64,000 nucleotides of DNA from Acidobacteriota bacterium (GTDB lineage Bacteria; Acidobacteriota; Vicinamibacteria; Vicinamibacterales; CAVVIG01), in NCBI GenBank assembly GCA_003222395.1, contig QHWB01000074.1, positions 1 through 64,000 of the forward strand. The letters run 5' to 3'. Below the pieces are notes generated by a model. That model was not told the origin of the DNA. It made no database searches and saw only the letters and a program-made list of their open reading frames with translations. The translations under genes were made by a program, and so were the position numbers. Positions 8,612 to 20,822 of this stretch are shown here, piece by piece; within the stretch, counting starts at the first letter, position 1, and each line of letters opens with the position of its first letter.

Positions 8612-8962
8612 ATGAATCGCGATCGCACGGAGCTGCTGCAGGGGACGCTCGACATGCTGATCCTGCGGACGCTCCTCCTCGGAGCGGCGCACGGCCACGA
8701 GATCGCCAGACACATTCAGCGCACCACCGACGACGTGCTGAAGCCCGAACACGGATCGCTCTATCCGGCGTTGCATCGGCTCGAACGCAAAGGGCTCGTC
8801 GTGTCGAAGTGGGACGCGCACCGCGAGCACAACCGCGAGTGCAAGTACTACCGTCTGACGCCGGCCGGGCGTAAGCAGCTGACCGCCTCGCAATCGAAAT
8901 GGAAACGGCTGCAGGAAGCCATCGCGCGCGTGATGAGCGCCGCAGCCAGAGCCGACGTCTAG
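8603..8962 (+). CDS. PadR-family transcriptional regulator
   Basis: 119 residues. The PadR winged-helix domain fills most of the chain: LLQGTLDMLILRTLLLG, HGHEIARHIQRTT, then the family signature HGSLYPALHRLERKGLV and a wing with KYYRLTPAGRKQL. The C-terminal helix is short, as in the small PadR subfamily. Starts at 8603 or 8612 are both possible; both lie within the palindromes. The downstream ADOP permease is the usual partner of this regulator type in Acidobacteriota, so it probably controls that gene and itself. Its TAG stop codon is the first three bases of a palindromic repeat. Confidence 0.92.
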   Translation: MPTMNRDRTELLQGTLDMLILRTLLLGAAHGHEIARHIQRTTDDVLKPEHGSLYPALHRLERKGLVVSKWDAHREHNRECKYYRLTPAGRKQLTASQSKWKRLQEAIARVMSAAARADV

Positions 8963-9048
8963 CGCGAGCCTTTCAGCCGTGCGTCCGCGTAGCGCGAGGC
9001 GTTCAGCCGAGCGTTGATGGGAGCGCAAGGCTTTCGCCGAGCGGGAGC
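8960..9048 (+). repeat. Three tandem degenerate copies of the GCGAGCCTTTCAGCCGAGCG repeat
   Basis: Units start at TAGCGCGAGCCTTTCAGCCG, TAGCGCGAGGCGTTCAGCCG and GAGCGCAAGGCTTTCGCCGA. They fill the whole space between the PadR and ADOP genes. The first unit supplies the stop codon of the PadR gene. Belongs to the same family as the repeats at 309-384, 27277-27338 and 28700-28745. Confidence 0.75.
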
Positions 9049-9052
9049 AAAC

Positions 9053-11659
9053 ATGAGCAACGACGATCTCGATCGTGAACTGCGCGCGCATCTCGAGTTC
9101 GAAGCCGAAGAGCAGCGCGAACGCGGGCTCAGCCCCGAGGACGCGGCGTTCGCCGCGCGGCGCGCCCTCGGCAACCGGACGCGGGTCACCGAAGACGTCC
9201 GCGCCCTGTCGCCCTGGGCCACGGTCGACGATTTCGCGCAGGATCTTCGCTACGGCGGCCGGATGCTGCGCAAGCATCCGGGCTTCGCGGTCATAGCCGC
9301 CCTCACGCTCGCGCTCGGCGTCGGCGCCACCACCGCGATCTTCTCGATCGTCGACGCGGTGCTCCTGCGCCCGCTGCCGTACGCCGACGTCGATCGGCTC
9401 GCGATGGTGTGGGAGAACGTCAACCTCCCGGCTTACAAGAACGCCCGGAACACGCCGTCACCCGGCAACTTCCGCGACTGGCGCGACCGCAACTCGACGT
9501 TCGTCGATCTCGCCGCGATTCGCGGCGGCAACTGGAGTCTCACCGGACACGGCGAGCCGATTCGCGTCGAAGGCGAGAACGTCTCCGCGTCGCTGTTCCG
9601 ACTCCTGCAGGTCGAGCCGCTCCTCGGGCGAGTGTTCATCACCGACGAAGAGCGTGCGGGCGGCGGGCACGTCGTGCTGCTCGGCCACGCGCTCTGGACC
9701 GATCGGTTTGCGTCCAATCCCGCCATCGTCGGACAGACGATTCATCTCAACGACGAGCCGTACACCGTCGTCGGCGTCCTCCCGCGCGGATTTCATTTCC
9801 CGGACCCGACCGATCAGGTCTATCTGCCGCTCGGGCTGACGCCGCAGCAGCTCGCGAATCACGGCAGCCATTTCCTGCGCGTCCTCGGACGGCTGAAGCC
9901 CGGCGTCACGCTCGCGCAGGCACAGGGCGATCTCGACGCCGTCGCGCGCCAGCTCACAAAAGAGCTTCCGCAGTCGAACACCGGCGTCGGCGTCACGATC
10001 GTCGGGCTTCCGGAACAGGTGGTCGGCGACGTGCGCGTGCCGCTGCTGATCATGCTCGGCGTCGTCGCGTTCCTGCTGTTGATGGTGTGCGCGAACATCG
10101 GCAACCTGCTGCTGGCGCGCGCGTCGGCGCGCGAGCGCGAATTCGCCGTCCGCGCCGCGCTCGGCGCGAGCCGCGTGCGGCTGCTGCGCCAGATGCTGGC
10201 AGAAAGCGTGCTGCTCTCCGCGATCAGCGGCGTCGCCGGTCTCGCGCTCGCCTACCTCGGCGTCGAAGCGCTGCGCGCGCTCGCCCCCTCGACGCTCCCG
10301 CGGATCGACGACATCAAGGTGAACGGCGTCGTCGCTGCGTTCGACGTCGCCATCGCGCTCGCCGCGGGCATTCTGTGCGGCCTCGTGCCGGCGATGCAGG
10401 CACGGCGCTCCGACTTCCGCGATGCGCTGAAAGACGACGCGCGCGCGTCGAGCGCCGGCGGCCGCATGCGCGCACGGAACGTCCTGATCGTCGCCGAAAC
10501 CGCGCTCGGAGTCGTCGTGCTCGTCGGCGCCGGTCTGCTGCTGCGCACCTTCGTTCACCTCACGCAGCTGCCGGTCGGGTTCCAGTCGGATCGCCTGCTG
10601 ACGTTCAGGGTCGCATTGCCGCCGGGGCGCTACGCGACCGAGCCGCAGCGCACGGCCTTCTACGCGGCGCTTTCGGAGCGGCTGCAGGCGACGGCCGGCG
10701 TCACGTCGGCGTCGGCCATCAGCTTCCTTCCGCTGTCGCTGCGCGGCCGCACGACTGCCGTGTCGGCCGAAGGGGACGCCCCCGCGGAGCTGCCGGGTCA
10801 GGCGCGGTTCGTCGATTTCCGATCGGTCGCGCCCGGCTATTTCCGCACGATGTCGATTCCGATCCGCGCGGGGCGCGACGTCGCGTGGAGCGACACGCCC
10901 GCGTCGCGGCCGGCCATCGTCGTCAGCGAGACGCTCGCGAGGACGTTCTGGCCGAATCAGGATCCGCTCGGCAAATGGATCAAGCTCGGACGGCCGCAGG
11001 ACAAGGTGCCGATGCTGACTGTCGTCGGCGTGGTCGGCGACGTACGCCAGCTCGATCTCGTCCGCACGCCGCGGCCGGCCGTCTATTTCCCCGCCGCGCA
11101 GGATCACGGCACCGGCGACACGCTGGCGGACTGGGTCGTGCGGACGTTGGACGAACCGATGTCGCTCGCCGCGCAGGCGCGCGCCGCGGTGTGGGCGATC
11201 GACGCGACGTTGCCCATCACGCGCATGCAAACGATGGAGCGCCTGCGGTCGGCCATCACCGCGACGCAGCAGTTCAATCTGCTGCTCGTCGGCATCTTTG
11301 CGGTGCTCGCTCTCGTGCTCGCGGCGATCGGTCTCTACGGCGTCACTTCGTACAGCGTCGACCAGCGGACGCGCGAGCTCGGCATCCGCGTGGCGCTCGG
11401 GGCGCAGCGCCGGGAAGTGCTGCGGCTCGTGCTTTCACAGGGCGCGCGGCTCGCTGTCGCGGGCCTCGCGGGCGGCACGGTCGCCGCGCTCGCGCTGACG
11501 CGCTTCATGGCGACGCTGCTCTTCGGAGTCGGCGCGCGCGATCCGCTGACGTTCGCCGCCGTCGGCCTCCTGCTGCTCGTCGTGTCGCTCGTGGCGTCGT
11601 TCATCCCGGCGCATCGCGCGACCCGCGTCGACCCGGTGATCGCTCTACGCAGCACCTAG
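9053..11659 (+). CDS. ADOP-type permease (duplicated FtsX/MacB-like domains)
   Basis: 868 residues from MSNDDLDRELRAHLEFEAEE. The first 60 residues are the permease-prefix domain (DRELRAHLEFEAEEQRERGL, AFAARRALGN). A first transmembrane helix (FAVIAALTLALGVGATTAIF) opens MacB-type periplasmic domain 1 (VDAVLLRPLPYADVDRL...), then a three-helix FtsX module (about 345-470), a linker, a second helix (VLIVAETALGVVVLVGAGLLLR), a second periplasmic domain and a final FtsX module (LLLVGIFAVLALVLAAIGLYG to VSLVASFIPAHRATRVDP). This duplicated layout without a dedicated ATPase defines the acidobacterial ADOP family. Substrate unknown; ATPase partner not nearby. Follows PadR, likely in the same transcript. 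Confidence 0.93.
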   Translation: MSNDDLDRELRAHLEFEAEEQRERGLSPEDAAFAARRALGNRTRVTEDVRALSPWATVDDFAQDLRYGGRMLRKHPGFAVIAALTLALGVGATTAIFSIVDAVLLRPLPYADVDRLAMVWENVNLPAYKNARNTPSPGNFRDWRDRNSTFVDLAAIRGGNWSLTGHGEPIRVEGENVSASLFRLLQVEPLLGRVFITDEERAGGGHVVLLGHALWTDRFASNPAIVGQTIHLNDEPYTVVGVLPRGFHFPDPTDQVYLPLGLTPQQLANHGSHFLRVLGRLKPGVTLAQAQGDLDAVARQLTKELPQSNTGVGVTIVGLPEQVVGDVRVPLLIMLGVVAFLLLMVCANIGNLLLARASAREREFAVRAALGASRVRLLRQMLAESVLLSAISGVAGLALAYLGVEALRALAPSTLPRIDDIKVNGVVAAFDVAIALAAGILCGLVPAMQARRSDFRDALKDDARASSAGGRMRARNVLIVAETALGVVVLVGAGLLLRTFVHLTQLPVGFQSDRLLTFRVALPPGRYATEPQRTAFYAALSERLQATAGVTSASAISFLPLSLRGRTTAVSAEGDAPAELPGQARFVDFRSVAPGYFRTMSIPIRAGRDVAWSDTPASRPAIVVSETLARTFWPNQDPLGKWIKLGRPQDKVPMLTVVGVVGDVRQLDLVRTPRPAVYFPAAQDHGTGDTLADWVVRTLDEPMSLAAQARAAVWAIDATLPITRMQTMERLRSAITATQQFNLLLVGIFAVLALVLAAIGLYGVTSYSVDQRTRELGIRVALGAQRREVLRLVLSQGARLAVAGLAGGTVAALALTRFMATLLFGVGARDPLTFAAVGLLLLVVSLVASFIPAHRATRVDPVIALRST

Positions 11660-11701
11660 AGAATCGCTTTGCGATATGCTGAGGACTCCCCGGGATCCCG
11701 C

Positions 11702-16129
<4,428 letters not shown>

Positions 16130-16159
16130 ATCGCAGCGTGCGAGAGTAAAATCGGAAGC

Positions 16160-16597
16160 ATGCGGCTTCAGTACGTCGTCGCGATTATCGCTCTCTTGGC
16201 CACACCGATCCTCGCGGCGCAGAAGACAAGCGACAAGAAGGCGCCGCCACCGCCGAACCCGATCTCCATAAGCGGCTGCGTCGCGCGCAGCGGCGCGGCG
16301 GACAATCAGTTCACGCTGTCGGACAACAAGGATGGATCGACGTACCGCCTCACCGGCACCGACGTGCACGACTTCGTCGGCCAGCGCGTACAGATCGCCG
16401 GCCGCGTTGTCGGCTCAAAGAAGGTTCAAGTGGAGTTTGGATTGAAGCCGTCGCCGAATGTCGCGGCTCAGGCCGGCGCGATCGATCCGAGTCAGGCGGC
16501 GACCGCAACCGCAGGAGGTCTGGCGCCGACCGGAAACGTCCAGCTCCCCGAGTTCAGGGTGAGGACCGTTCGTCCGCTCGGCGCCGTGTGTCCCTAG
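16160..16597 (+). CDS. Small exported protein of unknown function
   Basis: 145 residues with a signal peptide (MRLQYVVAIIALLATPILAA, cleaved after AA). The mature part has a basic Pro-rich spacer (KKAPPPPNP) and then one small beta domain: ISISGCVARSG, NQFTLSDNKDGSTYRLTG, VHDFVGQRVQIAGRVV, suggestive of an OB-like barrel as in other acidobacterial proteins of this kind. The C-terminus is Ala/Thr-rich and ends RPLGAVCP, with a second Cys that could pair with the one in SGCVA. I do not recognise a named family. Convergent with the zinc-ribbon gene, with no space between the two. Confidence 0.75.
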   Translation: MRLQYVVAIIALLATPILAAQKTSDKKAPPPPNPISISGCVARSGAADNQFTLSDNKDGSTYRLTGTDVHDFVGQRVQIAGRVVGSKKVQVEFGLKPSPNVAAQAGAIDPSQAATATAGGLAPTGNVQLPEFRVRTVRPLGAVCP

Positions 16598-16735
16598 TTA
16601 TTCGGGTGAGACCGAAGCCCGCCCGCAATCGTCGCAGCGAAGGTAGACAACGGGAAGTGCCTCTGACCGGCCGATGATTTTGGCTGCCGGCGCGCCGCAG
16701 CGCGGACACACGAGACCCGTAGAGCGTTTGGCCAT
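16598..16735 (-). CDS. 45-residue zinc-ribbon protein
   Basis: Reading leftward from ATG (complement of 16733-16735): MAKRSTGLVCPRCGAPAAKI, then IGRSEALPVVYLRCDDCGRA, then SVSPE and stop TAA. Two knuckles, CPRC and CDDC, spaced by 22 residues form a classic rubredoxin-type zinc ribbon that makes up the whole protein. TAAGGAGAAATATCC places an AAGGAG ribosome site 9-10 bases before the ATG. It lies 23 bases after the TonB-like gene on the same strand, so may be the last gene of that operon. Role unknown; ribbons this small often bind nucleic acid or a partner protein. Confidence 0.8.
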   Translation of the reverse strand: MAKRSTGLVCPRCGAPAAKIIGRSEALPVVYLRCDDCGRASVSPE

Positions 16736-16758
16736 CGGATATTTCTCCTTACAGTCGG

Positions 16759-17793
16759 TTAGACGCCCGACATTCCACGGAAGTTACGCGGAATCTCCAT
16801 CCTACACGGGCGGCAGTCGGATTTCGACCTCAGCTGTAAGACCGCGAGGTGAGCCGTTTGGTCTGTGACGTTTCGTGACGAAGACCGACCCTGGGGCCGG
16901 ACGGTTACCTGAACAGCTTTCCTGTACTTCACTGGGATCCCGTTGAGCACCGCCGGCCGATACCGCCACGCCTTCGCTGTCGCCAACGCGAGCGCATCGT
17001 ACGTGGGGCTCACCGATTTGCGCATCATCGCGGTCTCGACCTGGCCGTTCTCGTCGATGATGATCTCGATCATCCCGACTTTGCCGACGACGACCTGACC
17101 TGGATACGCCGGCAGTTCCTGCACGATCACGACCGGCGGCAGCACGTTCGGATCGGCGGCGCTGTAGATATTCGGAATCGCGGGCGGCGGAAGCGGCACG
17201 GCCGCCGGAGCAGGCGGCGGCGCATCGGCCTTGAAGCGCTCGGCCGGCAGCGGCGGCGGCTCGGCTGCATTCACAGCAAGATCGCGGAACCCGATCGCGA
17301 GCGTTTTGAGATCCGAGAGCGGCGGCTGATTGGCGGCGGCCACGGCGTCCGGATCGTTCATCATGTCGAGCACCTGTCTGAAGGCCTGCGACGCCGCCAT
17401 GAAATTTTTCCGATCGTAGGTCGCTTTTGCTTCCGTGTATTTCTGCTGAATGATGCCGGGCAGCATGCGGCGTCGAACGTCGGCAAATGCGGCGCGCACG
17501 CGCGGCGACACGTCGCTGTCGGCGGGATGGAAGTTCGGCTCGCCGGCGATGACCGCTTCGATGGCGCGATCGGCTTCAGCGGTGCGCCCCAGCGCCAGCA
17601 GGCAGAACGCGCGGTACTGCTCGATGGCGCGCACGTCGTCCTGCGATCGGTTCGTTTCCGGCAGCCGGTTCAGGACGGCAAGCGCATCTTCGTACGCCGC
17701 CGACGCGTAGAGATCGCGGGCGGAGCTCAGCGAGTCCTGCGCCGCGGCGAACGCGGGAACCAGGATGAGGAGCCCGACGACCAGAAATCTCAT
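16759..17793 (-). CDS. Exported protein with TPR-like N-domain and TonB C-terminal domain
   Basis: 344 residues from MRFLVVGLLILVPAFAAAQ (signal peptide). Residues about 20-175 are helical, TPR-like (SSARDLYASAAYEDALAVLN, YRAFCLLALGRTAEADRAIE). A Pro-rich link (ADAPPPAPAAVPLPPPAIPN) leads to a TonB C-terminal domain (PAYPGQVVVGKVGMIEIIID, VETAMMRKSVSPTYDALALA, WRYRPAVLNGIPVKYRKAVQ), followed by about 40 Arg/Ser-rich residues not usual for the domain, possibly read-through of a lost stop. GGAAGAAGC precedes the ATG. The ATG overlaps the stop of the pseudokinase gene (ATGA), so both form one unit. Confidence 0.85.
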   Translation of the reverse strand: MRFLVVGLLILVPAFAAAQDSLSSARDLYASAAYEDALAVLNRLPETNRSQDDVRAIEQYRAFCLLALGRTAEADRAIEAVIAGEPNFHPADSDVSPRVRAAFADVRRRMLPGIIQQKYTEAKATYDRKNFMAASQAFRQVLDMMNDPDAVAAANQPPLSDLKTLAIGFRDLAVNAAEPPPLPAERFKADAPPPAPAAVPLPPPAIPNIYSAADPNVLPPVVIVQELPAYPGQVVVGKVGMIEIIIDENGQVETAMMRKSVSPTYDALALATAKAWRYRPAVLNGIPVKYRKAVQVTVRPQGRSSSRNVTDQTAHLAVLQLRSKSDCRPCRMEIPRNFRGMSGV

Positions 17794-20036
17794 TGCTTCT
17801 TCCTTAGATCGACGCTCACGCGCGCCGGCGCCTTCAGCGTCACAGTCACGGCTTGCCGTTGTTCGCCGAGCTCGGGATTGCGGAAGACGATCTCGTGCGG
17901 GCCAATCGGCAGCGTCAGGTTGCCGATCGGCGTCTCGCCCATGCGCTGACCTTCGACCCAGACCTCGGCCCACGGCATCGCGTTGACCGCGATCGATCCG
18001 GTCGGCCAGTTCATGGTGATCGGCGCGATCTTTCCGGGCGGCACCTGCACGGTGCGGACGACGCGGTAGCCGAGCGTCTCGTTGACGATCTCGATCTCGT
18101 GGCGGCCGGCCGAAACCATGATGCGGTCGCTCAGCGTCGTGCCGAGCATCTTCTTGTTCTCGAACAGCTGCAGCTCCACCGGCGCCTGAACGCTCACCCA
18201 GCCGGAAATCGGCGCGCCCTCGGCCGGCGCGATCGGCACGACGAGCGATGCGGTCTGGCCCGCCTCGATGGTCACCGTCTGCTTGACGGTAGCGATGTCG
18301 CTTTCGAGCACGATCGCGTGCTCGCCCGGCGTGAGCGCATCGATGAGCAGCGGCGCCTTCCCTTTCACGGCGCCGTCGATCGTCACCTGCGCGCCTGCGG
18401 GTTCGGTCCGAATCTGCAGCTGGCCGAACGCGGCAACGCTTCTCGGCAGCTCGACGTACTGCGAAATCTGCTGTCCCGCCGCGATGGTGATCGGCATCGT
18501 TCGCGGCTCGCCGCTGTCGGTGCGGAGCTCCACGCTGTGCGGACCGGGATTGAGCGCGAGCGTCAACGGCGTCACGCCGCGCGACTGACCGTCCACGAAC
18601 AGCTGCGCGCCGACCGGGTTCGTCGACACGCTGAACGTGCCGGTCGCGGAGACGGTCGCTGGCGCGAAGAGGAACTTTCGGGCGGCGAATCCGCCGAGCG
18701 CGAGCACGACGATGGCGGCCGCCGCGATTGCCGCCATCGGCAGCGAGCGGCGAGGCGCTTCGATCTCGAGTTCGAGCTCGTCGATGACCGGCGGCTCGTG
18801 AGCGCCAAACCGGAATTCGTGCCGCGGCTCCGGCTTCGGCTCCAGCCTCGGCTCGGGCCTCGACTCGTGTTTCGGGTCGTGCTTCAGGTCGTGTTTCGGT
18901 TCGTGTTTCAGTTCGAGCTTCGGCTCGTGCTTCGGATCCGGTCTGAGCTCGACCTTCGGCTCCGGCCTGACGTGCTGCGCCGGTTCGAACTTGTCATCCG
19001 TCTTTGGTTCCTGTCTGGGCTGCGGCCTGGGTTCAATTCTCGCTTCGAGCCTCGGTTCCGGCCTTGGTTCGAGCTTCGGCGCGGCCACGAACGGCGCCGG
19101 CATCGGCGGCGGCGCGGCATGTGGCTGCACCGACGCGATCGGTTCGTCCTCGGTCGTCTGGATTTCAGACGTGTCGATTTCCGCGACTTCCTCTTCGTCG
19201 CCCGACAACACTTTTTCGAGGTCGTTGCGCGCCTCGAGCGCAGACGCGAAGCTGTTGCGCGGATCGAGCTGCAGCGCGCGTGCGATCCAGGCGCGGAGGC
19301 CCGGCGGCATCGGCTCGAGCTCGCCCGTCGACGAGTTCGCCCACGCGGACGACAGCACGTCGGCAATCTGCGTCGGATACTCTTCATCGGTCAGCAGCCG
19401 TCCGAGGATCAGCGACAGCGACACGATGCCGACCTGCGTCACGTCGGTCCGCTGATCGAAGCGCGGCATCGATCCCGTCGGCGACGGCGGCATCGCGATG
19501 CGCAGCTCGCTCCAGTACCGATCGCGCGAGTAGTGCAGCTGCTCGATCGCGGCGCCGAGCACGTGCTCGACGATGATGACGCGCGCGTTGGGCGTGATGA
19601 CGATCCGCTCGGCGCCGATCGCGCCGTGCGCGATGTCGCGCGCCGTCTCGTGCAGTACGGAAACTGCGGAGACCAGCTGGCGAATCAGGTGGACTGCCGC
19701 GTTGATGTCGATCGTCGGCCGATCCGCCTTCGCGAGCAGCGTCGACAGCCGCACGCCGCGGATGGACTCGGAGACGACGGCAAGCGTCGACGCGGCATCG
19801 TTCAGCCGATCGACGCTGCGCACGCGCGCGTAGTAGGTGTGGCGGAATCCGGCGAGACGGCTCGCGCGCTCGCGCAGCGCGAACTCGAACGACGGAATCG
19901 CGGTCAGCTCGGCTCGCAGGCACAGGCGTTCGAGCGTTTCGGTTCCCGTCGCATCGGTGACGCGGCGCCGCTCGCCGAGACCGTCCTGGAAGACGACCGA
20001 CGCCGTAGACGTACCTGTCGCGAGCGCAGGATCCAT
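17790..20036 (-). CDS. Pseudokinase-PEGA transmembrane protein
   Basis: 748 residues. Residues 1-285 resemble a Ser/Thr kinase fold (SVLHETARDIAHGAIGAERI, then GIVSLSLILGRLLTDEEYPT), but the HRD catalytic loop reads AHGAIGAE and no DFG is seen, so it is probably inactive. Then comes a charged spacer of repeated EP(K/R)xE(P/L) units (about 320-420), a transmembrane helix (LPMAAIAAAAIVVLALGGFA), and three to four PEGA domains outside (STNPVGAQLFVDGQSRGVTP; TEPAGAQVTIDGAVKGKAPL; VNAMPWAEVWVEGQRMGETP). GAGG lies 7 bases before the ATG. Cytoplasmic sensing coupled to wall- or surface-binding PEGA domains is inferred. Coupled by ATGA to the TonB-like gene. Confidence 0.85.
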   Translation of the reverse strand: MDPALATGTSTASVVFQDGLGERRRVTDATGTETLERLCLRAELTAIPSFEFALRERASRLAGFRHTYYARVRSVDRLNDAASTLAVVSESIRGVRLSTLLAKADRPTIDINAAVHLIRQLVSAVSVLHETARDIAHGAIGAERIVITPNARVIIVEHVLGAAIEQLHYSRDRYWSELRIAMPPSPTGSMPRFDQRTDVTQVGIVSLSLILGRLLTDEEYPTQIADVLSSAWANSSTGELEPMPPGLRAWIARALQLDPRNSFASALEARNDLEKVLSGDEEEVAEIDTSEIQTTEDEPIASVQPHAAPPPMPAPFVAAPKLEPRPEPRLEARIEPRPQPRQEPKTDDKFEPAQHVRPEPKVELRPDPKHEPKLELKHEPKHDLKHDPKHESRPEPRLEPKPEPRHEFRFGAHEPPVIDELELEIEAPRRSLPMAAIAAAAIVVLALGGFAARKFLFAPATVSATGTFSVSTNPVGAQLFVDGQSRGVTPLTLALNPGPHSVELRTDSGEPRTMPITIAAGQQISQYVELPRSVAAFGQLQIRTEPAGAQVTIDGAVKGKAPLLIDALTPGEHAIVLESDIATVKQTVTIEAGQTASLVVPIAPAEGAPISGWVSVQAPVELQLFENKKMLGTTLSDRIMVSAGRHEIEIVNETLGYRVVRTVQVPPGKIAPITMNWPTGSIAVNAMPWAEVWVEGQRMGETPIGNLTLPIGPHEIVFRNPELGEQRQAVTVTLKAPARVSVDLRKKQ

Positions 20037-20160
20037 GGGATGCCTCGCCCGGGCAAAAGGCGAGAACCGTGCCGTCGGTGCCGGAGTTGTGATCTGGCCG
20101 GAAGTCGTTGAGGGATCGCGCTTTTCGCAGCGAATGCAATCGTGTGCGCCCTATGCGCGA

Positions 20161-20480
20161 TTACAGAGCGGACCCTCGCACGGCGATTTCCGTCAGCGCA
20201 TGGCCCCAACGCCGGCGAGTTCGGCCGGTCTGAGCCACGTGGTATGAATGTGGCTCGTCCGCGCGCCGGAACAGCAGCGTCGATGGTCCGTAGGTATCGG
20301 TCTCCTCGCCGCTGCGCGTTTCGGTCACCGATCCCCGGAGCACGAGCACGAAGCGTGCGGATGGACGTGACGGTGAATCCGCCGCCCTGCCTCGTATTCG
20401 ACCTCCGCAAGCAGCAGTCCGCCGACCCTGCGCCAGCGCAGAATCTCGCCGTGCGTGAAGTTCTTCAGCGGACCCAACAT
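20161..20480 (-). pseudogene. Cupin / AraC-type N-domain, frameshifted remnant
   Basis: From ATG (complement of 20478-20480) the frame gives MLGPLKNFTHGEILRWRRVG, GLLLAEVEYEAGRRIHRHVH, PHA, then drifts into SCSCSGDR-stop. A one-base shift near 20353 restores FVLVLRGSVTETRSGEETDT and YGPSTLLFRRADEPHSYHVA to about 20220, ending at TAA 20161. The joined sequence is a cupin sensing domain with the HxHxH start typical of acidobacterial AraC-family regulators; the DNA-binding part is absent. Interpreted as a decayed gene or an unpolished indel. Confidence 0.7.
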
Positions 20481-20503
20481 TCCGGCCGCAATATTATCGT
20501 GAG

Positions 20504-20785
20504 ATGGCGCCCCTCTGCTCGTTCTGCGGCAACCGGAGGCTCGATCAGTTGATCAGAGCCGGCGCGCGCGACTACTGGATCTGCTGGCGCTGCGTCGCGC
20601 GGCCGGTCGCAGAAGACGTGGTACAGGCGGGCATGCCATGCACCTTCTGCGAACACCCGATCGACGGCGACTCTCGCTCTATCGTCATCGCGCGCCGTGG
20701 CGCTGTTCTCTGCAACGAATGCCTGCGCGTTTGCTTTCAGATCATCAAGGAGGAACGCGCACGCCGTGGCAAGTCGCCGGCCTGA
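20504..20785 (+). CDS. Protein with two ClpX-type C4 zinc fingers
   Basis: 93 residues. Finger 1: CSFCGNRRLDQLIRAG...YWICWRCV. Finger 2: CTFCEHPIDGD...AVLCNECLRVCFQII. Both match the CxxC-x(about 20-25)-CxxC layout of the zinc-binding domain at the N-terminus of ClpX (which reads CSFCGK...YICDECV), but no ATPase follows. In ClpX this domain dimerises and binds substrates or adaptors; a free tandem version could act as an adaptor or dimerisation module (inference). Diverges from the cupin remnant with only 23 bases between starts. Confidence 0.75.
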   Translation: MAPLCSFCGNRRLDQLIRAGARDYWICWRCVARPVAEDVVQAGMPCTFCEHPIDGDSRSIVIARRGAVLCNECLRVCFQIIKEERARRGKSPA

Positions 20786-20792
20786 AGCCCGC

Positions 20793-20820
20793 AATCCCGA
20801 ATCCCAAATCCCGAATCCCG
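20793..20820 (+). repeat. 7-bp tandem repeat AATCCCG x4
   Basis: Units AATCCCG, AATCCCA, AATCCCG, AATCCCG followed by AATCAC, in the short gap between the zinc-finger gene and the convergent peptidase gene. Confidence 0.7.
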
Positions 20821-20822
20821 AA

